In this document: in pieces, positions 55,773 to 64,000 of the stretch
How positions within the stretch are numbered: position 1 is the stretch's first letter
How the letters are laid out: every line of letters begins with the position of its first letter
From: Methanobacterium_C sp963845285
GTDB lineage: Archaea; Methanobacteriota; Methanobacteria; Methanobacteriales; Methanobacteriaceae
NCBI GenBank assembly: GCA_963845285.1
Contig: CAWJRO010000018.1
Coordinates: 131,853 to 195,852 of the forward strand
Direction: 5' to 3'
Length of the DNA stretch: 64,000 nucleotides
The notes under the pieces: model-generated
Seen by the model: the letters and a program-made list of their open reading frames with translations, nothing else
Told to the model about the DNA's origin: nothing
The model's database searches: none
Position numbers and translations under genes: made by a program

Positions 55773-56765
55773 GTGGATCCAGATTTTGTTGCAAAAACAG
55801 CTCAAATTGCATCGGTTCTTGAAGTTAGTGGACATCCAAAGCCTGGAAACGTCCATAGAACTCATGATTTTGATGATATGGTCTTCGAGGACTTTCTTAT
55901 AAGCGGCGTTGTAATTGGAGATACAATGAAAAAAGCCGCAAAAAGAGGGCTTAGATACAAAGATAATCCTGAATCTTTCCATAAAATTGAATTAGGAAAA
56001 CTCATAAAAACCGCAGTTATTGAAACCAACAAATGGATTGCAAACAACACAAATCTCGGTATTGTGATGCTCCTTACACCAATATCCGCTGCAGCAGGAA
56101 TGATTGGTAATTTAGAAGATTCAAATGAAGATACTGATAAAAACTGTTCAAATAACAGTATTGGCAAAGGCTGTTCAAAAAAGATGGATATAACTAATTT
56201 AAGGAAAAATATAGGTTTAATAATGGATTCAACAACATCTGATGATGCTGTAAACCTTTATGATGCCATAAATATTGTTGATGCTGGTGGAATGGGTGAA
56301 CGAGATGAATTGGACGTTGGAAGTGATGCTGCAAAAGACGAGCTCATTGAAAAGGGCATTAACATGTTTGATGTTCTTGATATATCCGCCAAGTGGGATA
56401 TGCTTTCATATGAGCTTACAAACAAAATGCCAGTAACGTTTGAAACAGGTTTTCCAGTTTTCAGGTCCGTTAAATCGGATTATGATATAAATAAGGCCAC
56501 AGTTCAAACATTTCTCACCATACTATCAAAATATCCCGACACTCTTATCTCCAGAAAATACGGTGAAGAGAAAGCAAAAGCTGTTTCAAAGGGTGCACAG
56601 GCAGTGCTGGATAACGGGGGGATTTTAGCAAATGGACTTGGACTCGTTGAAAAATTTGATGATAAACTCGTAAAAAACAAATTAAATCCTGGCACAACAG
56701 CTGATTTAACAGCTTCATCCATAATGGTTGCCCTTCTGAATGAATTTGGAGATTTGAGAGCTTAG
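55773..56765 (+). CDS. Triphosphoribosyl-dephospho-CoA synthase-like (CitG family) protein
   Basis: 330 residues. EVSGHPKPGNVHRTHDFDDM near the N-terminus is the CitG family signature (a Lys-Pro-Gly-x-V motif), and LTPISAAAGMIG and NGGILANGLGL follow. CitG makes the citrate-lyase prosthetic group in bacteria. Methanogens lack citrate lyase in general, so the real substrate is probably another nucleotide cofactor. An Asn/Ser/Lys/Cys-rich insert lies at about 114-138. The start is GTG at 55773 with AAGGAG upstream. Confidence 0.82.
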   Translation: MDPDFVAKTAQIASVLEVSGHPKPGNVHRTHDFDDMVFEDFLISGVVIGDTMKKAAKRGLRYKDNPESFHKIELGKLIKTAVIETNKWIANNTNLGIVMLLTPISAAAGMIGNLEDSNEDTDKNCSNNSIGKGCSKKMDITNLRKNIGLIMDSTTSDDAVNLYDAINIVDAGGMGERDELDVGSDAAKDELIEKGINMFDVLDISAKWDMLSYELTNKMPVTFETGFPVFRSVKSDYDINKATVQTFLTILSKYPDTLISRKYGEEKAKAVSKGAQAVLDNGGILANGLGLVEKFDDKLVKNKLNPGTTADLTASSIMVALLNEFGDLRA

Positions 56766-57022
56766 TCTATTCCCAAATCATGTAATTGATTGTAATCAAT
56801 CTTATCATTAATGACCTGATCAACTGATTAATTACACTGTAATTAAACTTCATAAATAATTATAATCCAATTATAACATTTTAAGAAGACTTCAATGATG
56901 GTCTTACCGTCTTTTTGCACTAACACAAAAGTTACATCCATCCTAAAATCAATAATTTTTAAAGGTTTGACCAATAATTATTTTTAAACAATGACCTTAA
57001 ATTAAAAGTGAGGATAAATAAC

Positions 57023-58567
57023 ATGCAGCTTCAAAAAATTATCAATGAATTACACATTTACGAGAAAAAAATATTAAAGGTTCTTGAAGCTTCAGATGGT
57101 GAAGTTTCTCCTGAGGAAGTTTGTGAAGCTCAGGATATGAATATTAAATCTGTGATGAGTTCAGCTGGTTCTCTGGCATCAAAGGATATTATAGAAGTCC
57201 AGAAGGATGTTGAGGAGTTTGTAGATCTGACTGATATTGGTAGAGAATATGCAGCAGATGAACTGCCTGAAAAAAGAATGTTGAAAGCCTTAAATGAATA
57301 TGAAACAATTCATATGAAGGATATGGCTCAAAAATCAGGTGTTGATCCAGTTGAAGTTAAAATAGCAATTGGATGGCTTCTTAAAAAACATTGGGCTACC
57401 ATTGACAAAGGAAATATTACAATAACTGAAGATGGCAGGAATGCTGTATCAATGGAAGACAATGACGAAGTTCTTTTAAAACTTCTCCTTGAAAAGGGAC
57501 AATTACCAATTGAAGATCTATCACAGGACCTTAAAACATCCTTTAAGAATTTAAAGAAGAGAAAAAATATCATAAAAATTAATAAAAAAACCACCCACAC
57601 CCTGAAGATAACAGGAAAAGGAAAAGAACTTCTTGATATTGGTATTGAACTGAAAGAAGAAGCAACCCAGCTCACACATCAGCAGTTAAAGACAGGGTCA
57701 TGGAAATCACTGCACTACAGAGGTTATGATATAAATGCAGAGCATCCTGAGACATTTCCAGGCAAGATACATCCACTTCAAATGATTATTGATGAAATAA
57801 GGGGGATCTTCCTTAACATGGGCTTCACAGAGGCCAGTGGAAACATCCTGGAATCTGCATTTTGGAACTTTGACTGTCTCTTCCAGCCCCAGGACCATGC
57901 AGCAAGGGAAATGCAGGACACATTTTATGTTAAAAACCCTCAAAATGCAAAGTTACCATCAGATGAGCTTGTTCGAAGGGTTTCAAGGGTTCATGAAGAT
58001 GGGGGAGAGACAGGTTCTGAGGGATGGCAGTACCCATGGAACATCGATGTTGCAAAGCAATCAGTCCTGCGAACACACACAACCTGTGTATCCGTACGGT
58101 ATTTGGCTGAGAATAAAACCCCACTCAAGATGTTCTCCATTGGAAGGGTCTTCAGAAGAGAAACCATAAACTACAAACACCTTCCTGAGTTCCATCAAGT
58201 TGAAGGAATTGTAGCTGGTGAAGATATAAACTTTAAAAATCTTTTAGGAATTCTTAAAGAGTTTTATCGTAAATTAGGTTTTAAGGTTAGATTCAGACCT
58301 GCATACTTCCCTTACACATATCTTTCAACAGAATGTGAGATTTATTTACCTGAAAAGAAGAGCTGGATAGAGCTTGGAGGGTCAGGTATGTTCAGACCAG
58401 AGGTTTTAGAGCCTTTAGGGGTTGAAACACCCGTACTGGCGTTTGGTCTTGGAATTGAAAGGTTAGCTATGATAAGGTATGGAATCAGCGATATAAGGAT
58501 GCTTTACAAGAGCGACATAGGTTGGCTTAGACGACTGCCCGTTGTGCAGGGTGTGAAACTGGATTAA
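57023..58567 (+). CDS. pheS: Phenylalanyl-tRNA synthetase alpha subunit
   Basis: 514 residues, the long archaeal/eukaryal type. N-terminal winged-helix repeats (about 1-190) are followed by the class II catalytic domain with motif 2 (FSIGRVFRRETINYKHLPEFHQ, shown in part) and motif 3 (AFGLGIERLAMIRYGI). TCVSVRYLAE precedes motif 2 and GGSGMFRPEVLEPLG lies before motif 3. I chose ATG 57023, seven bases after GTGAGGAT, rather than the GTG at 57008 that is part of that site. The beta subunit is not in the window. Confidence 0.95.
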   Translation: MQLQKIINELHIYEKKILKVLEASDGEVSPEEVCEAQDMNIKSVMSSAGSLASKDIIEVQKDVEEFVDLTDIGREYAADELPEKRMLKALNEYETIHMKDMAQKSGVDPVEVKIAIGWLLKKHWATIDKGNITITEDGRNAVSMEDNDEVLLKLLLEKGQLPIEDLSQDLKTSFKNLKKRKNIIKINKKTTHTLKITGKGKELLDIGIELKEEATQLTHQQLKTGSWKSLHYRGYDINAEHPETFPGKIHPLQMIIDEIRGIFLNMGFTEASGNILESAFWNFDCLFQPQDHAAREMQDTFYVKNPQNAKLPSDELVRRVSRVHEDGGETGSEGWQYPWNIDVAKQSVLRTHTTCVSVRYLAENKTPLKMFSIGRVFRRETINYKHLPEFHQVEGIVAGEDINFKNLLGILKEFYRKLGFKVRFRPAYFPYTYLSTECEIYLPEKKSWIELGGSGMFRPEVLEPLGVETPVLAFGLGIERLAMIRYGISDIRMLYKSDIGWLRRLPVVQGVKLD

Positions 58568-58712
58568 TGATTTTACCAGTTTTTTATTTATTTTTCATAC
58601 TTTTTTTTGTAATGTGTATTTTTCTATTTGATTATTATGGCAACTGATATTTAATATCACAATAAAATGGTTATTCAGGATAAATAATGAAAATGAGTTA
58701 TTGGAGGTATTT

Positions 58713-59375
58713 ATGTTTAGAATAACATTTTTAGATAATAATTTTCAGGGTAAGTGCGTTAAATTTTTTAGGGGTCTTTATAAGCGAAGTAAGATGGTTT
58801 TAACTGTTGCAGTAGCCATATTTTTTGTATCTATATTTATGGGTCTTTTTATTGGTTATTTTTCTCCAGTCTTTACTGAACATTTCTTGACACATGAAGT
58901 TAATTTACTTGGAAGTCACCTCGAAAAAACTACACTTTCAATATTCATGCATAATTTTCAAAGTCTGCTTCTTACGTATATTGGAGGAATAATTGGAATA
59001 ATTCCTGTAGGAACGCTATTTTCTAATGGATTCATTTATGGATCTTTTTTGGGATATTTTACACATGGAGGCGTTATTAATCATTATGGAGTTAGTACTC
59101 CTGGAAATTTCATTGTTTACACTCTTCCTCATGGCATATTTGAAATTCCTGGTTTTATTATAGCAGGTGCTGCAGGATTTAGACTTACAAGCATTATTAT
59201 TAGTGTAATAAAAAGCATAATAAGAAAAACATCTACAAATGACATTTATTGGAAATTCAAGGATTCTTTGACCTTACTTGCAATTGCAATAATTTTAACT
59301 TTTATTGCGGCAATTATTGAAATTCATATTACCCCCTCTCTTGGAAATTACATTACAGGCTTAAATCTCCATTAA
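58713..59375 (+). CDS. Stage II sporulation M-like (SpoIIM/DUF95) membrane protein
   Basis: 220 residues with five or so membrane helices. The family core is TTLSIFMHNFQSLLLTYIGGIIGIIPVGTLF, quoted here in part as IFMHNF and GGIIGIIP, followed by NGFIYGSFLG and the PHGIFEIPGFIIAGAAGF motif. Archaea do not sporulate; these homologues are of unknown role. GGAGGT at 58703-58708 fixes the ATG at 58713. A TTG at 58701 would be inside that site. Confidence 0.85.
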   Translation: MFRITFLDNNFQGKCVKFFRGLYKRSKMVLTVAVAIFFVSIFMGLFIGYFSPVFTEHFLTHEVNLLGSHLEKTTLSIFMHNFQSLLLTYIGGIIGIIPVGTLFSNGFIYGSFLGYFTHGGVINHYGVSTPGNFIVYTLPHGIFEIPGFIIAGAAGFRLTSIIISVIKSIIRKTSTNDIYWKFKDSLTLLAIAIILTFIAAIIEIHITPSLGNYITGLNLH

Positions 59376-59860
59376 TTCATTGACTGAAAATCAGGAAAAT
59401 AAATTATCATTGACATTATGGAGAAAAAGAAGAATAAAGCAATAAATATAAAATTTGAGCTTTAATATTGGCCAGAACAAGATAAAAAAAGTTAGGAATA
59501 AAGTTAAGTATAAATTAAATCTAATATTAAAATGTTTTTAAGTGAAGGATATAAAAACTAATGATGTAATCCAATATTAAATCATTAAAAACTACTGAAA
59601 TGAATAAGTAAATATATACCAAAGGTTTGAAATGTTTAAAGTTTTCATAGTTTCTTATATCTAATTTTTCAATTTAATATTCCATAATTTACTAAATGGG
59701 CATATTTTAAAGTTTATTTTTTTTGACTTGGATGCTAAAAATAATAGCTTGCATTAAAGAAAGCAAATAAAACCTTTTGATAATCCTCAGTTTATATACC
59801 TAAAAATACATGTAAAGAGGTTAGAAGCTGAAATTTAGGAGAATTAATGGATTAATTATA
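59376..59860. other. Intergenic region before a family-1 element
   Basis: A+T-rich DNA with scattered short open frames, none with good ribosome-binding sites or more than about 15 codons. TATATACC at 59615 and TTTATATACC at 59792 are TATA-like but no gene follows. Nothing else recognised. Confidence 0.4.
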
Positions 59861-59967
59861 GAGGATGTCCCATGATTATTTGTTATTTATATAATTTTCA
59901 TTATTTTTGAATTTAAAACCCTATTTACTCTTATTTTTTTGCAGATTTTGAACTATGAGACAACCTC
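59861..59967 (-). mobile_element. Family-1 MITE-like element, copy 12 (reverse)
   Basis: 107 bp, GAGGATGTCCCATGA to TATGAGACAACCTC. Flanks ATTATA and TATACT share TATA. Its right end lies 13 bases from the stop codon of the HxlR-type gene, which may thus read into the element. Confidence 0.88.
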
Positions 59968-59979
59968 TATACTTAAAAA

Positions 59980-60375
59980 TTATTTAATGTTCAAACAAAT
60001 TCTTAACTTTTGTTTGGATTCTTCTTTTCGTTTAGGGTCTCCATTATTCGTATCAATTTCTTCTAAAGCAAAATTAAAGAGTTCAAACATTATTTTATTT
60101 AATCTAAGACCTTTTTCAGTTAATTGGTACTCTGTCTGAACCGAAGTAGTGTTTAATACCTTTTTTTCAATTATACCTTCCTGTTCCAATTCTTTCAATC
60201 TCTCAGAGAGAACTTTACTGCTGAGGGTAGGGTGCAGTTCTAAAAAGTCTTTAAAATGTTTACAGTTACAGAATAATCCTTTAATTATCTGAATATTCCA
60301 TTTTTTCCTGAGATAACTAAATGTATCATTTATAGTTTGATATAATTCATTGAAATAATAATCCTCTTGAATCAT
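59980..60375 (-). CDS. HxlR family winged-helix regulator
   Basis: 131 residues with the HxlR core: KKWNIQIIKGLF, LSSKVLSERLKELEQEGIIEKKV and YQLTEKGLRLNKI. The recognition-helix region is intact. Two cysteines sit close together (FCNCKHFKDFL) at the point where the helix-turn-helix begins. Some HxlR proteins sense oxidants or quinones through cysteines, so redox control is possible. I chose the ATG at 60375, after AGGAG; a longer frame to 60411 would run across the palindrome at 60387. It is divergent from the carboxymuconolactone decarboxylase gene. Confidence 0.88.
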   Translation of the reverse strand: MIQEDYYFNELYQTINDTFSYLRKKWNIQIIKGLFCNCKHFKDFLELHPTLSSKVLSERLKELEQEGIIEKKVLNTTSVQTEYQLTEKGLRLNKIMFELFNFALEEIDTNNGDPKRKEESKQKLRICLNIK

Positions 60376-60386
60376 GTTAATTCTCC

Positions 60387-60406
60387 TAATTACCATATGG
60401 TAATTA
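60387..60406. promoter_or_regulatory. 20-bp perfect palindrome at the HxlR start
   Basis: TAATTACCATATGGTAATTA reads the same on both strands. It lies 11 bases before the HxlR start codon and 149 bases before the divergent gene. HxlR proteins bind such dyads as dimers, so this is a likely operator for self-repression and control of the neighbour. Confidence 0.8.
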
Positions 60407-60555
60407 CTCAATGGTTAGAAAAATTACTTTAAGTTAGTTTAACACTTTCTTATATAATGATTTGTTATCACCATTTATAAATAAAATCCTTGAAATATTC
60501 TGAAAAACTTTTTGATGAAATTTATTTGTAATAGAAAAAGGGAAGACGGTCAAAT

Positions 60556-61341
60556 ATGGAAAATAACGAGACAAAAGAGAATAGATATATCACAGGTTTA
60601 GAAAAACTGAAAGAAATTGATGATAAAGTTGGAGAAGCTGTTGTTGAAAGTTTAAAAGACATTGCTCCAGATTTAGGTAAATACATCATTGAATTTTCCT
60701 TTGGTGATATTTACTCCCGTAAAGGCACTGACCTTCAACAGAAGGAAATAGCTGTGGTAGCTGCATTGACTGCCATGGGAAATGCTTCTCCACAGTTAAA
60801 AGTTCATACTCAAGCAGCATTAAACGTTGGATGTTCCCCAGAGGAACTTGTAGAAGTTATGATCCAAATGGCTGTATACAGTGGTTTTCCGAGCGCTATC
60901 AATGGAATCAACACCCTGAAAGAGGTTTTAAAAGAAGAAAATTTAAGTATTAATCTTGTGGAAAAAGATGAAGAAACGGATAGATTTGCTTATGGTGCAA
61001 AATGGCTTTCAAAACTTGATGAAAATCAATTGGATGTTTTAAAAGAGAACTTTAAGGACACAGCACCGGACCTTGTTAAATTCACTGTTGCATTCGGCTA
61101 TGGAGATGTGTTCTCCCGTGAAAACCTAGATCCTAAAATGAGACAGATTGCAACCATAGCTGCCCTCACAGCTCTTGGAACAGCTAAACCCCAGTTAGCA
61201 TTCCACATCAAAGGTGGATTAAATGTAGGTTTAACTAAAGAGGAAATACTGGAAACAATTATACTCATGACAGTATATTCTGGCTTTCCTTCAGCTATAA
61301 ATGGTATAAACATGGCAAAAGAAGTTTTTAATGAATTTTAA
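60556..61341 (+). CDS. Carboxymuconolactone decarboxylase family protein (two domains)
   Basis: 261 residues made of two copies of an alpha-helical domain of about 115 residues: EIAVVAALTAMGNASPQLKVHT with YSGFPSAINGINTLKEV in the first, and QIATIAALTALGTAKPQLAFHI with YSGFPSAINGINMAKEV in the second. The fold is that of the AhpD/CMD superfamily. The CxxC pair of the AhpD peroxidase is absent (only NVGCSPEEL in the first half, NVGLTKEEI in the second). The substrate is unknown. Divergence from an HxlR regulator with a palindromic operator suggests inducible expression, perhaps by reactive or aromatic compounds. Confidence 0.88.
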   Translation: MENNETKENRYITGLEKLKEIDDKVGEAVVESLKDIAPDLGKYIIEFSFGDIYSRKGTDLQQKEIAVVAALTAMGNASPQLKVHTQAALNVGCSPEELVEVMIQMAVYSGFPSAINGINTLKEVLKEENLSINLVEKDEETDRFAYGAKWLSKLDENQLDVLKENFKDTAPDLVKFTVAFGYGDVFSRENLDPKMRQIATIAALTALGTAKPQLAFHIKGGLNVGLTKEEILETIILMTVYSGFPSAINGINMAKEVFNEF

Positions 61342-61522
61342 ATTTCTTTTATTGTTATTTTGAGAGTAATCCTGTTTAAAACTTTAATAATTATGTTTAA
61401 TTTTGTTTTAACTTTTTTAAAATCGTAATTAGGTAAACAATAAATTTACCACACGATTACAGTTATAAAAGTTATTTAGAAAAACTTTTAATGAATGTCA
61501 ATATAATTTGTCTAAAAACTAA

Positions 61523-62224
61523 TCATATTTTTGTTTTTATGTATGCTCCTATCCATCCGCAAACAGCTCCATTAATAACTCCTAATATGGTTAAGGGTAT
61601 TAGATAAAGGAATGAGCCTGTAAAAAGACTTCCTAAAAAGTAAGAAATTGCACCAGTAACAATAGCATTTTTAGTTCCAATCAGCTGGTCTCTAAATAAA
61701 TAACCAACAGCTGCTAACAGTATAAAAATTAATAGAGTAAAAATACCTTGTGTAAGGGTGAATATTATAGTTATTGCCATTGCTACAGGTATTACCAGAG
61801 TCCATCGAATATTATGAAAATTAAGCTCATTTTTTATAGAATTTATAATGCTTATGATGCCATTTTCTCTATCATACTGGGTGTTATAATTATTACTCCA
61901 ATTTTGGGCATTGCGAATACGGTTTCGGTAGCTATTCCAAAATTGAACGAAAGGAGTCTTCATACTATTCCAAAATTGAACCAAACGAGTTTTCAAATTC
62001 AAATTTGGTACAGAAAACACGGATTGCATCTTGTTTCTTAAAATTTCACTTTTTGTACTTTTTTTCCTGATTGTGACAGATTTCCAACTGGGATCAACTA
62101 TATCCAAATTTTCAACATATCTTAATTTACCGCCACAATCACAGTGATCAACAAAATCTTTTGCAGACTCATCCGATTGCAATTTATAGTAACTCTTGCA
62201 TTTACCGCATATTAAATAACCCAT
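61523..62224 (-). CDS. Zinc-ribbon membrane protein (DUF5518-like)
   Basis: 233 residues. The N-terminal ribbon has YLICGKCKSYYKL and FVDHCDCGGKLRYVENLD (two CxxC/CxC pairs), a module that recurs in many Methanobacterium membrane proteins. A soluble basic linker contains a near-repeat, LVQFWNSMKTPFVQFWNSYRN (quoted as VQFWNS twice). Four membrane helices follow (about 140-230) with Gly-rich loops typical of DUF5518-like proteins. AGGTGAT precedes the ATG. Function unknown. Confidence 0.75.
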   Translation of the reverse strand: MGYLICGKCKSYYKLQSDESAKDFVDHCDCGGKLRYVENLDIVDPSWKSVTIRKKSTKSEILRNKMQSVFSVPNLNLKTRLVQFWNSMKTPFVQFWNSYRNRIRNAQNWSNNYNTQYDRENGIISIINSIKNELNFHNIRWTLVIPVAMAITIIFTLTQGIFTLLIFILLAAVGYLFRDQLIGTKNAIVTGAISYFLGSLFTGSFLYLIPLTILGVINGAVCGWIGAYIKTKI

Positions 62225-62358
62225 TTAATCACCTGTTGCCTAATAAGAGACTATAAATTTAATTTAAGACTTCATCATCTTTACTTTTTTTAAATTCATC
62301 AAACATTATATAATTCAATGTATTCAAACTGTTGGGATTTAATTGTTTTTAATATTTA

Positions 62359-62537
62359 GAGAATTTCTAAAAACCTCTAAAATTTAATAATATTAAAAGA
62401 TTTAAGTTAATTATGATAAATGAACACGTCATTTAAGCCTTTATTAACATTTAATAACTCAATTAACTCATTAATAAATATCATAAAACTATTTCTAAAC
62501 ACAATATCAACAATAAATAAAGGTTAATAGAAATTCT
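62359..62537 (+). mobile_element. Family-2 MITE-like element, copy C
   Basis: 179 bp from GAGAATTTCTA to TAGAAATTCTC (a perfect 11-bp terminal inverted repeat), flanked by TTTA on both sides (62355-62358 and 62538-62541). The body aligns with copies A and B over its full length. It lies between the zinc-ribbon gene and the MFS gene; the flanking DNA (62225-62358 and 62538-62630) shows nothing else. Confidence 0.9.
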
Positions 62538-62630
62538 CTTTACTATATCTTCAGAGTTTTTTGGCAAACCATTTCTGCACGATAACCTCAAATAACTGGA
62601 GCATATTTCATTTTATCACTTAAATAAAAT

Positions 62631-64000
62631 TTAAGTGGGTGTTTCACGTTTTAAAAACAGTGAAAGAACAAAACCCACCCCAAGGATTACTGCAGCTATT
62701 AAGAATGCAAAGTCCACACCGGATACCAGTGCGGAAACCTGTTGTGTGGCAGTTGGATTGATGAGATTTTGGAGGTAGTTGTTCTGGCCGAATGTCATGA
62801 AGCTGACAAATAATGATGAACCAATTGCACCTCCAATTTGCTGTAAAGATGTCATTATAGCTGAACCTGAAGCATAATACTTAGAATCCAAGTTTCCCAG
62901 GGCATTTGTTTGATTTGGTGACATTAAAAGGGCTGATCCTACATATAAACCGCAATTTATAATTAACACGATCATAAGGGCAGTTGAAGCAGAAATGTGT
63001 GATAAAAATATCATGGAAATGCACATAAGGGCAAGGCCTGAGCTAATGACAATTCTTGCTCCATGTTTGTCATATATATGGCCTGCGAAAAGTGGTAATA
63101 AACAGTTTAAAATAGTTCCTGGCAGCAGTACAAGACTAGCAATTAAAGATGTGGTTCCAATTGCAGTCTGCAGATATATTGGAAGTAGAATCACTATTGC
63201 AAAAACGACCATAACATTAATTACATTAATTATTATCCCTATTGTGAAAAAAGGATACTTAAAAACGTGAAGATCCAGTAAAGGATGTTTTAAGGTTAAT
63301 TGGCGTATTGTAAATAGAATAAGGCTAACTATACCCATAAACAGGGGAATAATTACATTTAGACTTAATCCATACTCTCCTAGGCCACTAAAACCAGTTA
63401 TAATCCCACTGAATCCCACAGCAGCTAAGATAACAGATAGGATATCAAGTTTAGGATGTGTAATTTCTGTGACATTTCTTAAAGAAGATAGTCCTAAAAT
63501 TGTTGTAGCTACAAAAAAGACTAAAACCATTAAAAAGAACCAATGCCAGTCCATAAATCCCATAAGGAAACCCATAAGCACTGGTGCAAACATTGGTGCG
63601 GAGAGCACTACGAGACTCACAAGTCCCATGACTAATCCTCTTTTTTCTTGTGGAATCAATATTAGCACAGTGTTAAATATTAATGGCACAAGTATGCCTG
63701 TTCCAATTGCTTGTATTACACGTCCAATAAATAAAACTGGGAAATTTGTTGAAATTACTGATACAGTGGTTCCTATAATTAAAAAGATCATTGAGGATAT
63801 GAATAATTTTCTTGTTGAGAATCGTTGGATAAGAAAGGCGCTGATAAGGAATACAATACCTGAAACAAGAACGTAGATTGTGGTTAACCACTGCACTGTT
63901 CCAGCTGAAATATTGTATTGTAACATTATATGGGGAAATGCAATGTTTAATGCTGTTTCATTTAGCATTGAGAGGAATCCGCCAATCAACAATATGGTTA
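62631..64000 (-). CDS. MFS multidrug exporter, DHA2/EmrB type (5' end outside window)
   Basis: At least 456 residues and about 13-14 membrane helices, so probably the 14-helix DHA2 class of drug/proton antiporters. Seen are LNETALNIAFPHIM after helix 1, the motif A-like FSTRKLFISSM loop, IGRVIQAIGTGILVPL (antiporter motif C-like region nearby) and a C-terminal FLKRETPT. The frame is open to the window edge (TILLIGGFLSML), and the usual N-terminal leader is missing. The true start therefore lies beyond 64000, and the TTG at 63992 is not the start. Substrate unknown. Confidence 0.88.
   Translation of the reverse strand, partial: TILLIGGFLSMLNETALNIAFPHIMLQYNISAGTVQWLTTIYVLVSGIVFLISAFLIQRFSTRKLFISSMIFLIIGTTVSVISTNFPVLFIGRVIQAIGTGILVPLIFNTVLILIPQEKRGLVMGLVSLVVLSAPMFAPVLMGFLMGFMDWHWFFLMVLVFFVATTILGLSSLRNVTEITHPKLDILSVILAAVGFSGIITGFSGLGEYGLSLNVIIPLFMGIVSLILFTIRQLTLKHPLLDLHVFKYPFFTIGIIINVINVMVVFAIVILLPIYLQTAIGTTSLIASLVLLPGTILNCLLPLFAGHIYDKHGARIVISSGLALMCISMIFLSHISASTALMIVLIINCGLYVGSALLMSPNQTNALGNLDSKYYASGSAIMTSLQQIGGAIGSSLFVSFMTFGQNNYLQNLINPTATQQVSALVSGVDFAFLIAAVILGVGFVLSLFLKRETPT

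Overview
The window looks like a chromosomal segment of a mesophilic, A+T-rich methanogen of the order Methanobacteriales, most likely the genus Methanobacterium. The basis is archaeal and methanogen-type genes (archaeal ApgM, 4-phosphopantoate--beta-alanine ligase, UPF0200/UPF0201, DUF2121, a methanogen-type output domain), a MurT/GatD pair as expected in pseudomurein-walled methanogens, UvrABC of bacterial type, Shine-Dalgarno motifs such as GGTGA or GAGGT, and TATA-box promoters. This assignment is inferred from gene content, not from a database comparison.

Layout. 1-5.3 kb is a sulfur/cysteine block: an orphan NifH-like ATPase, cysK, cysE, and two nearly identical HTH regulators. The first regulator carries the CysK-binding tail of CysE as a C-terminal fusion, and matching palindromes lie before cysK and before the stand-alone regulator. 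5.6-10.7 kb holds asnB, a gatC-like gene, an ACT-domain gene, hom and apgM. 11-15.4 kb holds murT, gatD and pyrG. 15.9-18.7 kb and 21.6-28.5 kb form a type IV pilus-like locus: a prepilin peptidase, three class III signal-peptide pilins, and three larger proteins with pilin-like N-termini, including one of 722 residues. Between them are a CoA-synthesis enzyme, two UPF proteins and dph6. 28.9-33.4 kb holds an M42 peptidase, a secreted Zn-ribbon protein, and a KaiC-like ATPase beside a response-regulator/PAS protein. 34.3-41.5 kb holds uvrC divergent from uvrBA. 42-47.6 kb holds a PIG-L deacetylase, a decayed region and an ABC exporter. 48-64 kb holds mixed metabolism: tautomerase, DUF2121, a frameshifted beta-lactamase-fold gene, tRNA-Thr(CGT), aroC, a DNA glycosylase without its Fe-S cysteines, hemB, a citG-like gene, pheS, a SpoIIM-like protein, an HxlR regulator/carboxymuconolactone decarboxylase pair, and a partial MFS exporter.

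Mobile DNA. Two families of small non-coding elements are scattered through the intergenic DNA. Family 1 has twelve copies of 105-107 bp with inverted ends (GAGGCTGTCTCATA) and 5-bp target duplications at the best copies. Family 2 has three copies of 179-181 bp with inverted ends (GAGAATTTCTA) and 4-bp duplications at all three. No transposase is present in the window.

Main novelty candidates: (1) the HTH regulator fused to a serine-acetyltransferase tail, which suggests a regulator that docks on CysK and reads O-acetylserine; (2) the two MITE-like families; (3) the pilin-like cluster with atypical signal peptides; (4) several strong palindromes before regulators and DNA-repair genes.
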